Made by a program: the position numbers and the translations under genes. The notes below the pieces were generated by a model that did no database searches, was not told the origin of the DNA, and was given only the letters and a program-made list of their open reading frames with translations. A stretch of DNA of 64,000 bases, taken from assembly GCA_005502915.1 (NCBI GenBank), contig SCMT01000013.1, positions 1 through 64,000 on the forward strand, written 5' to 3'. Positions 39,502 through 48,212 of the stretch are shown piece by piece (positions within the stretch are counted from its first letter, which is position 1; the number at the start of each line of letters is the position of its first letter). This DNA is from Lysobacteraceae bacterium 2PB. GTDB lineage: Bacteria > Pseudomonadota > Gammaproteobacteria > Xanthomonadales > Xanthomonadaceae.

Positions 39502-40104
39502 TTACTGCGCCCACGTCGGGCGCCCGGTCGGGACCGCATGGGTGCCCTGCGCAGCCGGTGCCGGGGCGCGTGCGGCCGCAGCCGACGCGGCGCCAGGCCC
39601 GGCACCGGAACCGCCGGGGTAGTCGGGCTGGTCGGGTTCCACCGCCTGCTTGATGATGTTGCGCGGGTCGCCGCGGTTGTCGCGCTCGACGTCGATCTTC
39701 GCGACGAACTCGATGCCCTCCAGTTCGTGGAAGCCCTGGATGCGCCGCGCGGCAGCGGCCTGCGGCGAGTTGTCGTCGGCCCGGACGCGGCGTGCCGAGT
39801 TGAGCAGCGCGCGCAGGAAGCTGCGACCCATGCCGCTCCAGGTCGGACCCTTGGGGCTGTACAGGCCGATGTTCGACCACAGCTTGCGCCTGGCGTACGG
39901 GCCTTCGAGCACCACGAACTCGCAGGCCAGGTAGATGGCTCCGGTCTCGTCGCTGCGCGTCGACCAGCCACCGGTCCAGCCCTGACTCGGGTCGTTGTAG
40001 CCGCCGGGCTTGATGCTCATCCTCACCCAGGCGATGGTGCCCTTGGGGATGAGGTCGAAGCTCTGCTGCTGTTCTGCGTCGTTGAAATCGTTCCAGACGG
40101 TCAT
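39502..40104 (-). CDS. phage protein of unknown function in recombination block
   Basis: The protein has 200 residues. The start at 40104 overlaps the ATPase stop (ATGA). Its N-terminal domain begins VWNDFNDAEQQQSFDLIPKG and contains YLACEFVVLEGPYARRKLWS. This looks like a beta-barrel (OB-like) fold. The C-terminus is Pro/Ala-rich and disordered. Its layout suggests a single-strand DNA-binding or annealing accessory protein, but that is inference from context only. Confidence 0.5.
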   Translation of the reverse strand: MTVWNDFNDAEQQQSFDLIPKGTIAWVRMSIKPGGYNDPSQGWTGGWSTRSDETGAIYLACEFVVLEGPYARRKLWSNIGLYSPKGPTWSGMGRSFLRALLNSARRVRADDNSPQAAAARRIQGFHELEGIEFVAKIDVERDNRGDPRNIIKQAVEPDQPDYPGGSGAGPGAASAAAARAPAPAAQGTHAVPTGRPTWAQ

Positions 40105-40970
40105 GCGGTCACCGAAGAATGGGGCGTGGAGGACGTGGCAGGGCGCGTGAAGTCGAGCCGCTCCAGCGCCGGCCGTGCGCTGCCGGCGATCTTCTGCATC
40201 AGGCGTCCGAGGTGCGGTTCCTCGATCATGTCGAGGCGACCGGAGCGGTCCTTGGCGGGATATCCCCACGGATTGAGGGTGTGGCAGACGAAGGCGCGAT
40301 ACGCGGTGCCGTCGTCGGCTGCGATCTCGGTCATGGTGACGACCTCGTCGACAATGCCGGGCAGTTCGAGTCCCGTCTTGCTGCCGTCGATCTGCAGCTG
40401 CAGCTGGCGTCGACCGAAGTCATCAATCCGCTCTTCGAGGATGCCGACGAACCACACGCTCTTGCCGCGGGTGTGCTGCAGGTGGGTCAGCCACGCGATC
40501 ATCTCCTGCCCCATGAGGCCGTAGGCGCCCCGCATGTCGGGCTTGCCGGTCTTGTCGGAGTACGCCTGCGGCTGGCCCTTGCTCCACTGCAGGCACAGGC
40601 GCCCGGCGACGGTGATCGAATCGACGAACAGCGTGTGGTACCTCTCGAGCTGCGCCGGGTCGCCGTAGCGCGCGCAGGCCGCGTCGTAGTGCGCATGGCT
40701 GTACGCCTGATCGTCGCGCAGCGCCGGGTTGGGGCCGCCGATGAACACGGCCAGGTCCCGGCACTCGCTCCAGGTGCGCGGGCGCAGGCTGTCGCCAGCC
40801 CAGTCCTCGACCGCCAGATCGCCGGCCTCCAGATCCAGGAACAGGGTCGACGCTGCGTCGAGCGTCCACAGCTGTGAGGTCTTGCCGATGCCGGACTTGC
40901 CGATCAGCACGCCCTTCACGCCGCGGCGCTCGGACATGCGCTGATCGGCGCCGATGATGGGAAGCGTCAT
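40101..40970 (-). CDS. RecA-like ATPase (AAA_24-type phage NTP-binding protein)
   Basis: The protein has 289 residues. Walker A is GKSGIGKTS (24-32), preceded by KGVLIG. A Walker B-like strand is TLFVDSIT near residue 115. These short RecA-like ATPases usually accompany phage recombination exonucleases and annealing proteins. The Cas4-like nuclease three genes on supports this. The start at 40970 is the only ATG before the ATP-binding motif. Confidence 0.8.
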   Translation of the reverse strand: MTLPIIGADQRMSERRGVKGVLIGKSGIGKTSQLWTLDAASTLFLDLEAGDLAVEDWAGDSLRPRTWSECRDLAVFIGGPNPALRDDQAYSHAHYDAACARYGDPAQLERYHTLFVDSITVAGRLCLQWSKGQPQAYSDKTGKPDMRGAYGLMGQEMIAWLTHLQHTRGKSVWFVGILEERIDDFGRRQLQLQIDGSKTGLELPGIVDEVVTMTEIAADDGTAYRAFVCHTLNPWGYPAKDRSGRLDMIEEPHLGRLMQKIAGSARPALERLDFTRPATSSTPHSSVTA

Positions 40971-40971
40971 C

Positions 40972-41466
40972 TCAACCCTCCCCTGCCGCGGACAGGCGAT
41001 AGGTCGGCTTGCCGGGCTTGACGGTGCGGGCCGACTCGAACTGCGTGCGCAGCGTCGACGGCCAGTTCAGGAAACGCGACTCGGAGATGCTGTAGGCGAC
41101 ATCGATGAACTCCTCGACCGGTTCTCCGGCTGCGGCGATCCGTTTGGCGATCACGGCGAGTTGCGGCTGGTCCCAGGACACGCGCTTGGACACGTCCACG
41201 CTCAGGCGGACGTGCGCGTCGACGACATGGACGACACCGAAGTCCTTCCCGGCCTCGGCGCGTGCGGCGCGGATGCGGTCGCCGTAGGTCCGCTCAAGCG
41301 CCGTGTCGAAGCGCGCCCTGACCTGCTTGAGCCACTCGCCGGCCTGGTCGAGCTGCCGGGCGAGCAGGATCTTCTGTTGGGGGGAGAGTGCCGCCAGCTG
41401 GGCGACGGACAGTTCGGCGAGCTCGGCCGGCACGAGGGTGAGTTCGGTCATCGTGGCCGGCCTCAT
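40972..41466 (-). CDS. phage early protein of unknown function
   Basis: The protein has 164 residues. It starts in an ATGA overlap with the HTH gene stop; an inner ATG at 41451 is possible. The sequence is helical at both ends (LSVAQLAALSPQQKILLARQ, WDQPQLAVIAKRIAAAGEP), with a beta-like centre (FGVVHVVDAHVRLSVDVSKR). No family is recognised. It lies between the first HTH gene and the RecA-like ATPase. Confidence 0.55.
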   Translation of the reverse strand: MRPATMTELTLVPAELAELSVAQLAALSPQQKILLARQLDQAGEWLKQVRARFDTALERTYGDRIRAARAEAGKDFGVVHVVDAHVRLSVDVSKRVSWDQPQLAVIAKRIAAAGEPVEEFIDVAYSISESRFLNWPSTLRTQFESARTVKPGKPTYRLSAAGEG

Positions 41467-41696
41467 GCGAAGACGCGCTCGCCGGTGCCGCGACGCAACG
41501 CCTGGCGTTCATACTGCTCGATGTCCTCGCGACGGTAGCTGACGCGGTTGCCGAGCTTCAGGTAGATCGGACCGATGCCCATCCGGCGCCACTGCTGCAG
41601 GGTGCGGACGGAGATGTCCCAGCGCCGGGCCAGCTGGTTCTCATCGAAGGCGCGAGGCTCGTCGGCGACGGCCTGCGCGGTGTTGCGGTCTTGCAT
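41463..41696 (-). CDS. HTH protein (excisionase/AlpA/MerR-like), first gene of the early operon
   Basis: The protein has 77 residues. The HTH reads NQLARRWDISVRTLQQWRRM, then GPIYLKLGNRVSYRREDIEQ. This is the pattern of HTH_17/excisionase proteins, in which the wing binds the minor groove. Upstream are the tandem TTCCACC repeats at 41755-41785. As the first leftward early gene it may regulate its own promoter or act in excision. ATGA overlap couples it to the next gene. Confidence 0.7.
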   Translation of the reverse strand: MQDRNTAQAVADEPRAFDENQLARRWDISVRTLQQWRRMGIGPIYLKLGNRVSYRREDIEQYERQALRRGTGERVFA

Positions 41697-41975
41697 GACG
41701 TGTTTCTCGACAGGCTGCGATTGCAGCGGGCGAGACGCAGACTATTCACCGGACGGGTGGAAGACAGGTGGAAGGACGGGTGGAAAGCAGGGAATTTGTT
41801 CCAGCCTCACGGACGAACGTTCATGTCCTCCGATCTCCCCCTCCCCCGAGTCCTGCCGAACGTCCCTCGCTAGCCAGCCAATTCAGCCATCGCGACCATG
41901 CTCGACCCGGGTCCCTGCGCGTCGGCGGCTAGTGCGGCATGCCGAGGACGAGTACGCTTCAGGTTATGCATCCCG
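41697..41975. promoter_or_regulatory. divergent early control region with tandem repeats
   Basis: The 279-nt gap separates the leftward early operon from the rightward VRR-NUC gene. It contains three direct copies of TTCCACC (leftward), at 41755-41785, as TTCCACC(C/T)GTC units spaced 11 and 12 bp, about one helical turn. This layout suits a regulator binding one face of the DNA. No clear -35/-10 pair was assigned. Confidence 0.5.
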
Positions 41976-43214
41976 ATGATCGACATGAAGCGTACTGATG
42001 CCTCCAACACGGACTGCGCGCATGAGCACGTGTCCTGCCTCAATCCGTACGAATTGATTCGCAAGTACCGCTGCGACGCGTGCGCAGGCGTCATGATGTG
42101 TGCGTGCGACGAGAGCTTCGGCAAACGATTCCTCGCCCACCAGCTGGCAACGGGCCGGGAGCTGGATACGCAATCCCGGGTCCTTGTGACGCTCGGTTTC
42201 GTACCCGCGATCTGCAACGAATGCCGGGGTCTAGCACCTGCTGCAGCCCCGGTGACCTCAGGATTTGGCAGGACCTCCAAGATCAAGCGCTACTACTGGC
42301 GCGAAATCTACTTCGCGGAGCGCTTGCGCCAAGCCCAGTGGGAGGAGTCGCACCCCGATGCCACGCCTGAGCAGCGTACGGCGGCCGTGGCGACTATAGA
42401 ATCTGAGGTGCTGGAGCAAATCAAGGCTCAGCATGCCCAAGCGCCGAAGTACGATTTTAAGGAGCCTTCACAATCCGAGATCCTCGAACGCAGCAACGTG
42501 AAAGTGCAGGCGATCCATGCGACATATAGCGATGAGCCGTCGAAGGGTGCGGTTATCCGTCATGGCGACACGACGATTTCACCCGAGCAGTTCGTGATTC
42601 AGTGGTACGAGTCGCGCGGCTGGTCCGCAATGCCCCTGGAAAGCGGGCCATTTCACGCGCTTTTCGGCGTCATGATGTGGGCACTTATCCAAGACCCAAG
42701 CGATCCTAGGGTGCGAACGGTAGGCTTCGGCAACCGAGATGCCCTTCTTGCCACCGGCATGAATGTGCCGATCTGGACATTGTTGCCTGACGATTTCGGC
42801 AGCAAAGGCTACGCCACAAGGCGAGCGAAGCAAGTGGAGAAATACTTCGCTCTAATCGCCGAAGACAGGACGGAAATGCTTTGGCTGTTCGATTATCGGG
42901 TTCCTACGAGCTCCGATCTGCGCCAGTACCTCTGGGCACACCGGGAAGAAGACTTAGCTCGTGCACGCAAATTGATCGAGATATTGACGCCAGGACAGGT
43001 CCATCGGGTATTGCGCTACCTGATCAGCGACTACTGGGGACACTACCTGGGTTGGCCAGATTTACTTCTACACCAAGACGACGAAATTCTGTTCGCGGAA
43101 GTCAAATCATCCAACGATCGGCTGAGCGGCGATCAGAAGCGTTGGATCGGAGACAACAGCGAGCACCTTGGCTTCCCCTTCTGCCTCGTCAAGCTGCATA
43201 GATCGAGGCACTAG
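41976..43214 (+). CDS. VRR-NUC domain nuclease-like protein with N-terminal Cys clusters
   Basis: The protein has 412 residues. The ATG at 41976 follows an open but non-coding-looking 26 codons. The first 100 residues hold several Cys pairs (CDACAGVMMCACDES, ICNECRGL), perhaps zinc sites. The C-terminal end has a VRR-NUC pattern: YLGWPDLLL (Pro361, Asp362), LFAEVKSS (Glu375, Lys377) and LSGDQKRW (Gln387). VRR-NUC proteins are DNA nucleases used in repair and mobile elements. AT content is a little higher than in the prophage. Confidence 0.75.
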   Translation: MIDMKRTDASNTDCAHEHVSCLNPYELIRKYRCDACAGVMMCACDESFGKRFLAHQLATGRELDTQSRVLVTLGFVPAICNECRGLAPAAAPVTSGFGRTSKIKRYYWREIYFAERLRQAQWEESHPDATPEQRTAAVATIESEVLEQIKAQHAQAPKYDFKEPSQSEILERSNVKVQAIHATYSDEPSKGAVIRHGDTTISPEQFVIQWYESRGWSAMPLESGPFHALFGVMMWALIQDPSDPRVRTVGFGNRDALLATGMNVPIWTLLPDDFGSKGYATRRAKQVEKYFALIAEDRTEMLWLFDYRVPTSSDLRQYLWAHREEDLARARKLIEILTPGQVHRVLRYLISDYWGHYLGWPDLLLHQDDEILFAEVKSSNDRLSGDQKRWIGDNSEHLGFPFCLVKLHRSRH

Positions 43215-43504
43215 CACACGCAGTACACTTCCGAAACGATGCAGTGGCTGACATCGGTAATGCTCGGTCCAACATCGGTCGCGCCTTCAGCGCTCGACTC
43301 CAATGTTGCACCGAGCGCTGGCGCTTTGCAGTAGCGGTCAATTCTTCATGGACTGTCCGGGCCGAAACGCAAGCAGTTGATTTATAAGGGCGCTGCAGCT
43401 CGTCGGAAAGTCCTGCTCCGCCCTCTAACGCCGTGAAACAATTCCGTGAGAAGTTAGGCGATCGACTCGTATTTCTCCATCCGTACTCCCCCGGGAACTT
43501 GCAC
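43215..43504. other. intergenic gap between VRR-NUC and metallohydrolase genes
   Basis: No gene is supported in these 290 nt. A short leftward frame is open, but no ribosome site or codon bias supports it. No strong hairpin or promoter was found. Confidence 0.5.
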
Positions 43505-46123
43505 ATGACGACACGACCCTGGCGCCTCGCCACGCTGGCCTTTTCCTTGACGCTGGCGCTGTCGGGCGCGGTGCAGGCTGCGGACATCGCCCATCCCGAC
43601 CACTACGAGTTCGATGCCACGCTCAATGCGCCCTTGGCGCCGGTAGCGGGGCGTTATCCCATCACGCTTTTCTTCGACTATCCCGCTGCGGGGGGCGCCA
43701 CTGCCGCCGCATGGATCCTGGAAGCGGTCGCGCCCGATGGACGTACCGTCCGCAGTTGGCAAGGCATCAAGTCGCTTCCTCATCAGCGTGCGGTATTGCG
43801 CATGGCGTGGGATGGCCGCGATCAGCAGGGGCGGTCGCTGCCGGCGGGCTACTACTCGCTGCGCCTCCGGGCTGCGCCTACGGTCCAGATTGGCGACGAC
43901 GTGCGCAGGCCGATGGCGCGTCGCGTCGCAGAGGCGTTTTCTGCATTCACCGAAGAGGTGCATGAGCAGAGTGTCGACGTGATGGTTGGACGCGTGGCGC
44001 CCGCCCGGGTCACCAGGATGGTTCCGCTACCTGTCGGGGTGCGCCAGGACGCCCTTGCGCGACAAGCTCCGCCGGGTTCGCCTGCGGCGAAACGTCCCAT
44101 CCCGTGGAGGGCGGCGCCCGCACCTGCAGGACTGCCATATACGATCTACTACGGCAACATGCATAGCCAGACCAATCACAGCGACGGTGGTACGGCACTC
44201 GCAAGCTGCAATGGCTCCGAGTCGCCCCAGGCAGGCGAGTTCGGACCGGCAGATGCCTTCGAGATGATGCGAGTCCAGGCAGGCGGCGACTTCCTCCTTG
44301 CGTCCGAACACAACCACATGTACGACGGGTCGACAGGCACGAACTCATCCGCCACCCCGGCCGCGGCCAATGGCCTGTTCAATAGCGGACTCACCGCAGC
44401 CAGCAATTACAACGCCGCGAATCCGACCTTTCTCGCGCTGTATGGCATGGAGTGGGGCGTCATCAGCAATGGCGGTCACCTGAACATCATCAATCCCGAC
44501 GCATTGGCCAGCTGGGAGAGAAACAGCAGTGGCCAGCTCATCGGAACCGTCGAGGTGCCGAAGAGCGACTATGCGGCGCTCTACGCAGCGATGCGTCAGC
44601 GCGGCTGGATCGGGCAGTTCAACCATCCGTCGACCTCCCAGTTCGCCATCGGCGGAACGGGGATGGCCTACAACGCCGATGGCGTGGAAGTCATGGTGTT
44701 GACGGAGATCCTCAACACGTCTGCTTTCTCGGTCAATACCACCCAGACCGAAACCAGCCGAAGCAGCTATCCCGGGGCCTGGAATCGCTTGCTGGAACGC
44801 GGTTACAAGGTGGCGCCCGCAAGCAACCAGGACAACCACTGTGCGAACTGGGGCCTGAGCTTCACGAACCGCACGGGTGTCCTGCTGCCTACCGGCACCA
44901 CCCTCAATCAGGCAAACTTCGTTGCGGCATTGCGCGCGCGCCGCACCTTTGCGACCGAAGACAAGACCGGGCAGCTCGTGCTCACCGCGAACGGCCGTGT
45001 GATGGGCGAGACGTTCACCAACAGCGGCGTGCTGACGCTTTCGGCGAACTTCGCCAGCACCAGCGGCCAGACGCCGCAGCGCGTGCAATTCTTCGAGGGC
45101 GTCCCTGGCCGCAACGGCACCGTGACTCAGCTTGCCGAGGGAAGCGGTACCCATACGCTCACCCCGTCGGCCGGGGCGCATTTCTACTACGCTCTCGTTA
45201 CGCAGACCAATGGCCTGCGTCTGTGGTCTGCACCCATCTGGGTGGACCAGACGTCGGGCGGGCCGGACACGTCGCCCCCGACGGTCACCGCCAGTGTCAC
45301 GGGGACGAGCGGCACGCTGACCCTTTCTGCCAATGCCACCGACGACGTGGGCGTCACCAACGTCGAGTTCTACATCGATGATGTGCTGCGAGGCAGCGAC
45401 AACACGGCCCCCTACTCGATCGCATTCGACTCGGCTGGTCTGGGCAACGGCCCCCATACGCTGTCTGCACGGGCTTTCGACGCCGCCGGAAACAATGCGA
45501 CATCGGCCGAGGTGGACTTCAGCATCAACAACATTGCCCCGGTCGCCAACTTCAGCGCGGCCGTTACCGACCTGACGGCAATCTTCACCGACTCGTCGTT
45601 CGACGCGGACAGCACCATCGTCTCCCGGAACTGGAACTTCGGGGATGGCACGAATTCCTCCTCAATCAATCCGAGCCACACCTACGCTGTCGCGGGGACC
45701 TATACCGTCACCCTCACCGTAACGGACAGCACGGGGCTGACCGGCACCAAGACTCAAGCGGTGAATGTCGGCAGCAGCGCGGTACAGACCTATACCAACA
45801 CGACGGATGTCGCGATTCTGGACAACGCTACCGTCACAAGCTCGATCATCGTGTCCGGCCGCGCTGGCAATGCACCACGAGCAACACCGGTTGAGGTCAA
45901 CATCCTTCACACCTACATCGGCGACCTGAAGGTCGATCTGGTTGCCCCGGATGGCAGCGTCTACGTGCTGCACAACCGCAGCGGCGGGAGCATGGACAAC
46001 ATCTTCAAGACCTACACCGTCAATCTTTCCACCGAGGCGATCAACGGAACCTGGAAGCTGCGGGTGAACGACAATGCGGGCGGCGACGTCGGCAGCATCG
46101 ACAGTTGGAGCATCACGTTCTGA
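43505..46123 (+). CDS. secreted PHP-type metallohydrolase with Ig-like, PKD and P domains
   Basis: The protein has 872 residues. The start MTTRPWRLATLAFSLTLALS gives a signal peptide with cleavage near residue 25 (AVQA-AD). A PHP/CehA-like catalytic region has YYGNMHSQTNHSDG (His220, His225) and ASEHNHM (Glu268, His269, His271). The C-terminal end has an Ig-like domain, a PKD domain (NWNFGDGTNSSSINPSHTY), and a proprotein-convertase P-type domain (NILHTYIGDLKVDLVAPDGS). It is expected to act outside the cell or at the surface. The substrate is unknown. Confidence 0.8.
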   Translation: MTTRPWRLATLAFSLTLALSGAVQAADIAHPDHYEFDATLNAPLAPVAGRYPITLFFDYPAAGGATAAAWILEAVAPDGRTVRSWQGIKSLPHQRAVLRMAWDGRDQQGRSLPAGYYSLRLRAAPTVQIGDDVRRPMARRVAEAFSAFTEEVHEQSVDVMVGRVAPARVTRMVPLPVGVRQDALARQAPPGSPAAKRPIPWRAAPAPAGLPYTIYYGNMHSQTNHSDGGTALASCNGSESPQAGEFGPADAFEMMRVQAGGDFLLASEHNHMYDGSTGTNSSATPAAANGLFNSGLTAASNYNAANPTFLALYGMEWGVISNGGHLNIINPDALASWERNSSGQLIGTVEVPKSDYAALYAAMRQRGWIGQFNHPSTSQFAIGGTGMAYNADGVEVMVLTEILNTSAFSVNTTQTETSRSSYPGAWNRLLERGYKVAPASNQDNHCANWGLSFTNRTGVLLPTGTTLNQANFVAALRARRTFATEDKTGQLVLTANGRVMGETFTNSGVLTLSANFASTSGQTPQRVQFFEGVPGRNGTVTQLAEGSGTHTLTPSAGAHFYYALVTQTNGLRLWSAPIWVDQTSGGPDTSPPTVTASVTGTSGTLTLSANATDDVGVTNVEFYIDDVLRGSDNTAPYSIAFDSAGLGNGPHTLSARAFDAAGNNATSAEVDFSINNIAPVANFSAAVTDLTAIFTDSSFDADSTIVSRNWNFGDGTNSSSINPSHTYAVAGTYTVTLTVTDSTGLTGTKTQAVNVGSSAVQTYTNTTDVAILDNATVTSSIIVSGRAGNAPRATPVEVNILHTYIGDLKVDLVAPDGSVYVLHNRSGGSMDNIFKTYTVNLSTEAINGTWKLRVNDNAGGDVGSIDSWSITF

Positions 46124-46170
46124 TCAGTTTCGCCATCGTCCGCAATACCGACGCATGATGCTCGCAATGC

Positions 46171-46192
46171 GCCCGCTGCCGCTGCAGCGGGC
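46171..46192. terminator. hairpin between convergent genes
   Basis: GCCCGCTGC pairs with GCAGCGGGC around the loop CGCT. It lies between the convergent metallohydrolase and the 311-residue gene. There is no T run, so it is a weak or bidirectional terminator candidate. Confidence 0.45.
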
Positions 46193-46244
46193 GACATTCC
46201 AGGTACCTGCACGCCAGGCGCTGACGCACTCCACGCCCACGACT

Positions 46245-47180
46245 TCAATAGCCATCGGACGTCGACTCGGCACACTCCTCGGCCCACCAGTATTCTCCTT
46301 GGCGATTCGATCGGACCAGGAGGCGGTACGCACGATTTGCCTCCGGATACTTGGGCCTCGGAAATGCCTGCACTGGCTTGTCCAGGTCGAGCTTTGCCTG
46401 CGCCATGAGCATCTCACGATGCATCGGCTGGCCCCGTCGCTCCCAAAGCATCCGCAGTAGCGCGGACTGCGCAGGGGTGAGCGGAATGGGAACCGACTCC
46501 CCTGGCAGCAGTACGTCCCGGTAGCCCGGCCCGAACGGGCCAATACGGATCTGGTCCACCCTCGGAGATGCTCCCAGCGCGCCTGCCCAGACTGCTTCGT
46601 CAGCGATGAGGCCAGTCCCGCGTACCCGGAACGCCGCGCCCAGCGGGACGAGGCGCACATCCGCACCGGGCAGGAACACCCTGTCCGTCGGCGACGTCGT
46701 CACCATGACAGCACGGGTTCGACCGATGTGCGTCTGCCACATGGCCAGCAGCATGCGCTGGACCATGCTGTCCGTGAGCTTCTGGCCATAGAGAACGCGA
46801 TGACGGCCACCGCCGCGACCGACATCACCGAGGCGCCATACACGCTCTGGGACCAGCATCCATGCCTGGTCTTTTGTCAGGTGGAGAGCCTGCGCAATGC
46901 GGCGACGCAACCAGTCGCCGTCCGGCGTCAAACGCAGGACGTCCTTGGGTGACAGCGAAACAGGTCCGCAGTCGACGCAGAATCCCGACCCGACGGTCAT
47001 GATCCGGACACTATGCGCCTCGCAGCGTGGACAGATGACGACGCGCGATTGGGTTTCCACCAACGCGCCGACCCTGTGCAGTTGCTCGAGCCGCTGACGT
47101 TCGTCGGCGTCGACCAGCGCTGGCGCAATGGCGGTCCGCCCCTGCTCGATGCAGGCGCTCAACAAGTCGAGGAGATCCAT
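46245..47180 (-). CDS. uncharacterised protein with zinc-ribbon and winged-helix-like end
   Basis: The protein has 311 residues. The start at 47180 lies 6 nt after the stop of the gene at 47187, so the two form an operon. A zinc-ribbon pair (ICPRCEAH and FCVDCG) is near residues 50-72. The middle contains LLAMWQTHIGRTRAVMVTTS. The C-terminal end LTPAQSALLRMLWERRGQPM looks like a winged helix. No family is recognised. Adjacent Xre regulation suggests a conditional system, possibly defence, but this is inference. Confidence 0.6.
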   Translation of the reverse strand: MDLLDLLSACIEQGRTAIAPALVDADERQRLEQLHRVGALVETQSRVVICPRCEAHSVRIMTVGSGFCVDCGPVSLSPKDVLRLTPDGDWLRRRIAQALHLTKDQAWMLVPERVWRLGDVGRGGGRHRVLYGQKLTDSMVQRMLLAMWQTHIGRTRAVMVTTSPTDRVFLPGADVRLVPLGAAFRVRGTGLIADEAVWAGALGASPRVDQIRIGPFGPGYRDVLLPGESVPIPLTPAQSALLRMLWERRGQPMHREMLMAQAKLDLDKPVQAFPRPKYPEANRAYRLLVRSNRQGEYWWAEECAESTSDGY

Positions 47181-47186
47181 GACGCA

Positions 47187-48005
47187 TCAGATCGTCGTCG
47201 ACAGCGATGACGCTGCTCGTGAGCTGCGGCAGCTGGTCAGGCGCCAGTGTGCCAGCCATGCTTCCATCTGCGCTCGGGTGTCGGGGTCGAGGTCCGCCAG
47301 ATTGCTGCCGCCGCGTCGCTTGAGCGCGAGCGTGACAGATCGCCCGGTCGTCTGCCCTTGTTCCGGAAGGAAATCGACCCCCAGTTTGGCAGCGACGACT
47401 CTGAAGCGGTTCTGTCGCATCGGGTTGTCTGTCGGCATCCAGGTGTTCAGGAGATCCAGTACGCTGACAGTGGGATCGCAGACAGGCGCCTTGACCGCAA
47501 TCTCGCCTCCGGTGACCTCATCCAGGAGCGTGGCCTCGTACAGGCGCACTCGATCGACGATGATCGCGTCCGGCAAGGGAAGCGGCTGACGAAGTGAATC
47601 GAGCGGGAGCAGTTCGGCATGCGGCTGATGAACGCCACGCGTGCGCACGGCCTCATCGAACAGGTCACGATGGCGGAGGTACATCCACAGGGCGCACTGG
47701 GCAGCAGCGCCTGGCAGGTGCAGCGGATTCACCCGGCCGGGGTGGCGAGTACACACCGCGCGCAGAGCTTCGAGGCCAGCATCATCGGCCAGCAGCGCAA
47801 TCTCGCGCAGGTTTCTCTCGACGCATTGCCGCACCGGAAAGGACGCACGTTCGATCGCAGCCGACAGGCTGCAGTGGTCGACAGGCCTACCTTTGCCACA
47901 GGCCTCGTCATGGAACGACATGCCGCACATCGACAGGAAGTCGATGAGCACGTCGTCCGGCAGAATCTCCAACAACACATCCAATTGCACAACCGAGCTG
48001 GACAC
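47187..48005 (-). CDS. uncharacterised protein paired with the 311-residue gene
   Basis: The protein has 272 residues from a GTG at 48005, chosen because TGGAG lies 7 nt upstream. A longer frame to 48059 has no ribosome site. The N-terminus is MSSSVVQLDVLLEILPDDVL. Later parts include LREIALLADDAGLEALRAVC and AAAQCALWMYLRHRDLFDEA, all helical. Two Cys near residues 27-36 and two His nearby could bind a metal. No family is recognised. Confidence 0.6.
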   Translation of the reverse strand: MSSSVVQLDVLLEILPDDVLIDFLSMCGMSFHDEACGKGRPVDHCSLSAAIERASFPVRQCVERNLREIALLADDAGLEALRAVCTRHPGRVNPLHLPGAAAQCALWMYLRHRDLFDEAVRTRGVHQPHAELLPLDSLRQPLPLPDAIIVDRVRLYEATLLDEVTGGEIAVKAPVCDPTVSVLDLLNTWMPTDNPMRQNRFRVVAAKLGVDFLPEQGQTTGRSVTLALKRRGGSNLADLDPDTRAQMEAWLAHWRLTSCRSSRAASSLSTTI

Positions 48006-48083
48006 GATTCGTCTCCAGCGCAAACCCCGTCCTACGTCGACGATCCCCTTCGCCGACAAAGCGCAGATCCACGCTTGTTCGCT

Positions 48084-48133
48084 ATTGACATACTTCTCGT
48101 TCGGATTCTAGAACCGCTGTCACGATTGTCAAT
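48084..48133. promoter_or_regulatory. inverted repeat in the divergent promoter region
   Basis: ATTGACA at 48084-48090 and TGTCAAT at 48127-48133 form an inverted repeat with a 36-bp spacer. The left arm contains TTGACA, a possible -35 for the rightward Xre gene. The arms could be operator half-sites for that regulator. This is a weak call. Confidence 0.35.
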
Positions 48134-48212
48134 CCACATACGCCATAGAATGGATGCCGTGCTGCGGCTTCCATTCATGCGCTGAGCCGGGCCTCCATCC
48201 AGGAGACGTTCT

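Larger units (their letters stand above)
2815..41696. mobile_element. lambda-like (siphovirus-type) prophage, about 39 kb
   Basis: The block holds head genes (terminase, gpW-like, lambda-type portal, S49 protease/scaffold, gpD and gpE-type capsid), tail genes (frameshifted chaperone, tape measure, tail tip), a lysis cassette, and replication/recombination genes, in phage order and nearly all on one strand. It is bounded on the left by a rho-independent terminator after the last late gene and on the right by the first early gene. No att repeats were identified, so the ends are functional limits, not mapped junctions. An integrase and an adjacent CI-type repressor were not found. Confidence 0.85.

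Noticed and set aside
43189-43587. Leftward frame of 132 codons over the gap before the metallohydrolase
   Set aside because: It overlaps two better genes, has no ribosome site and no recognisable domain.
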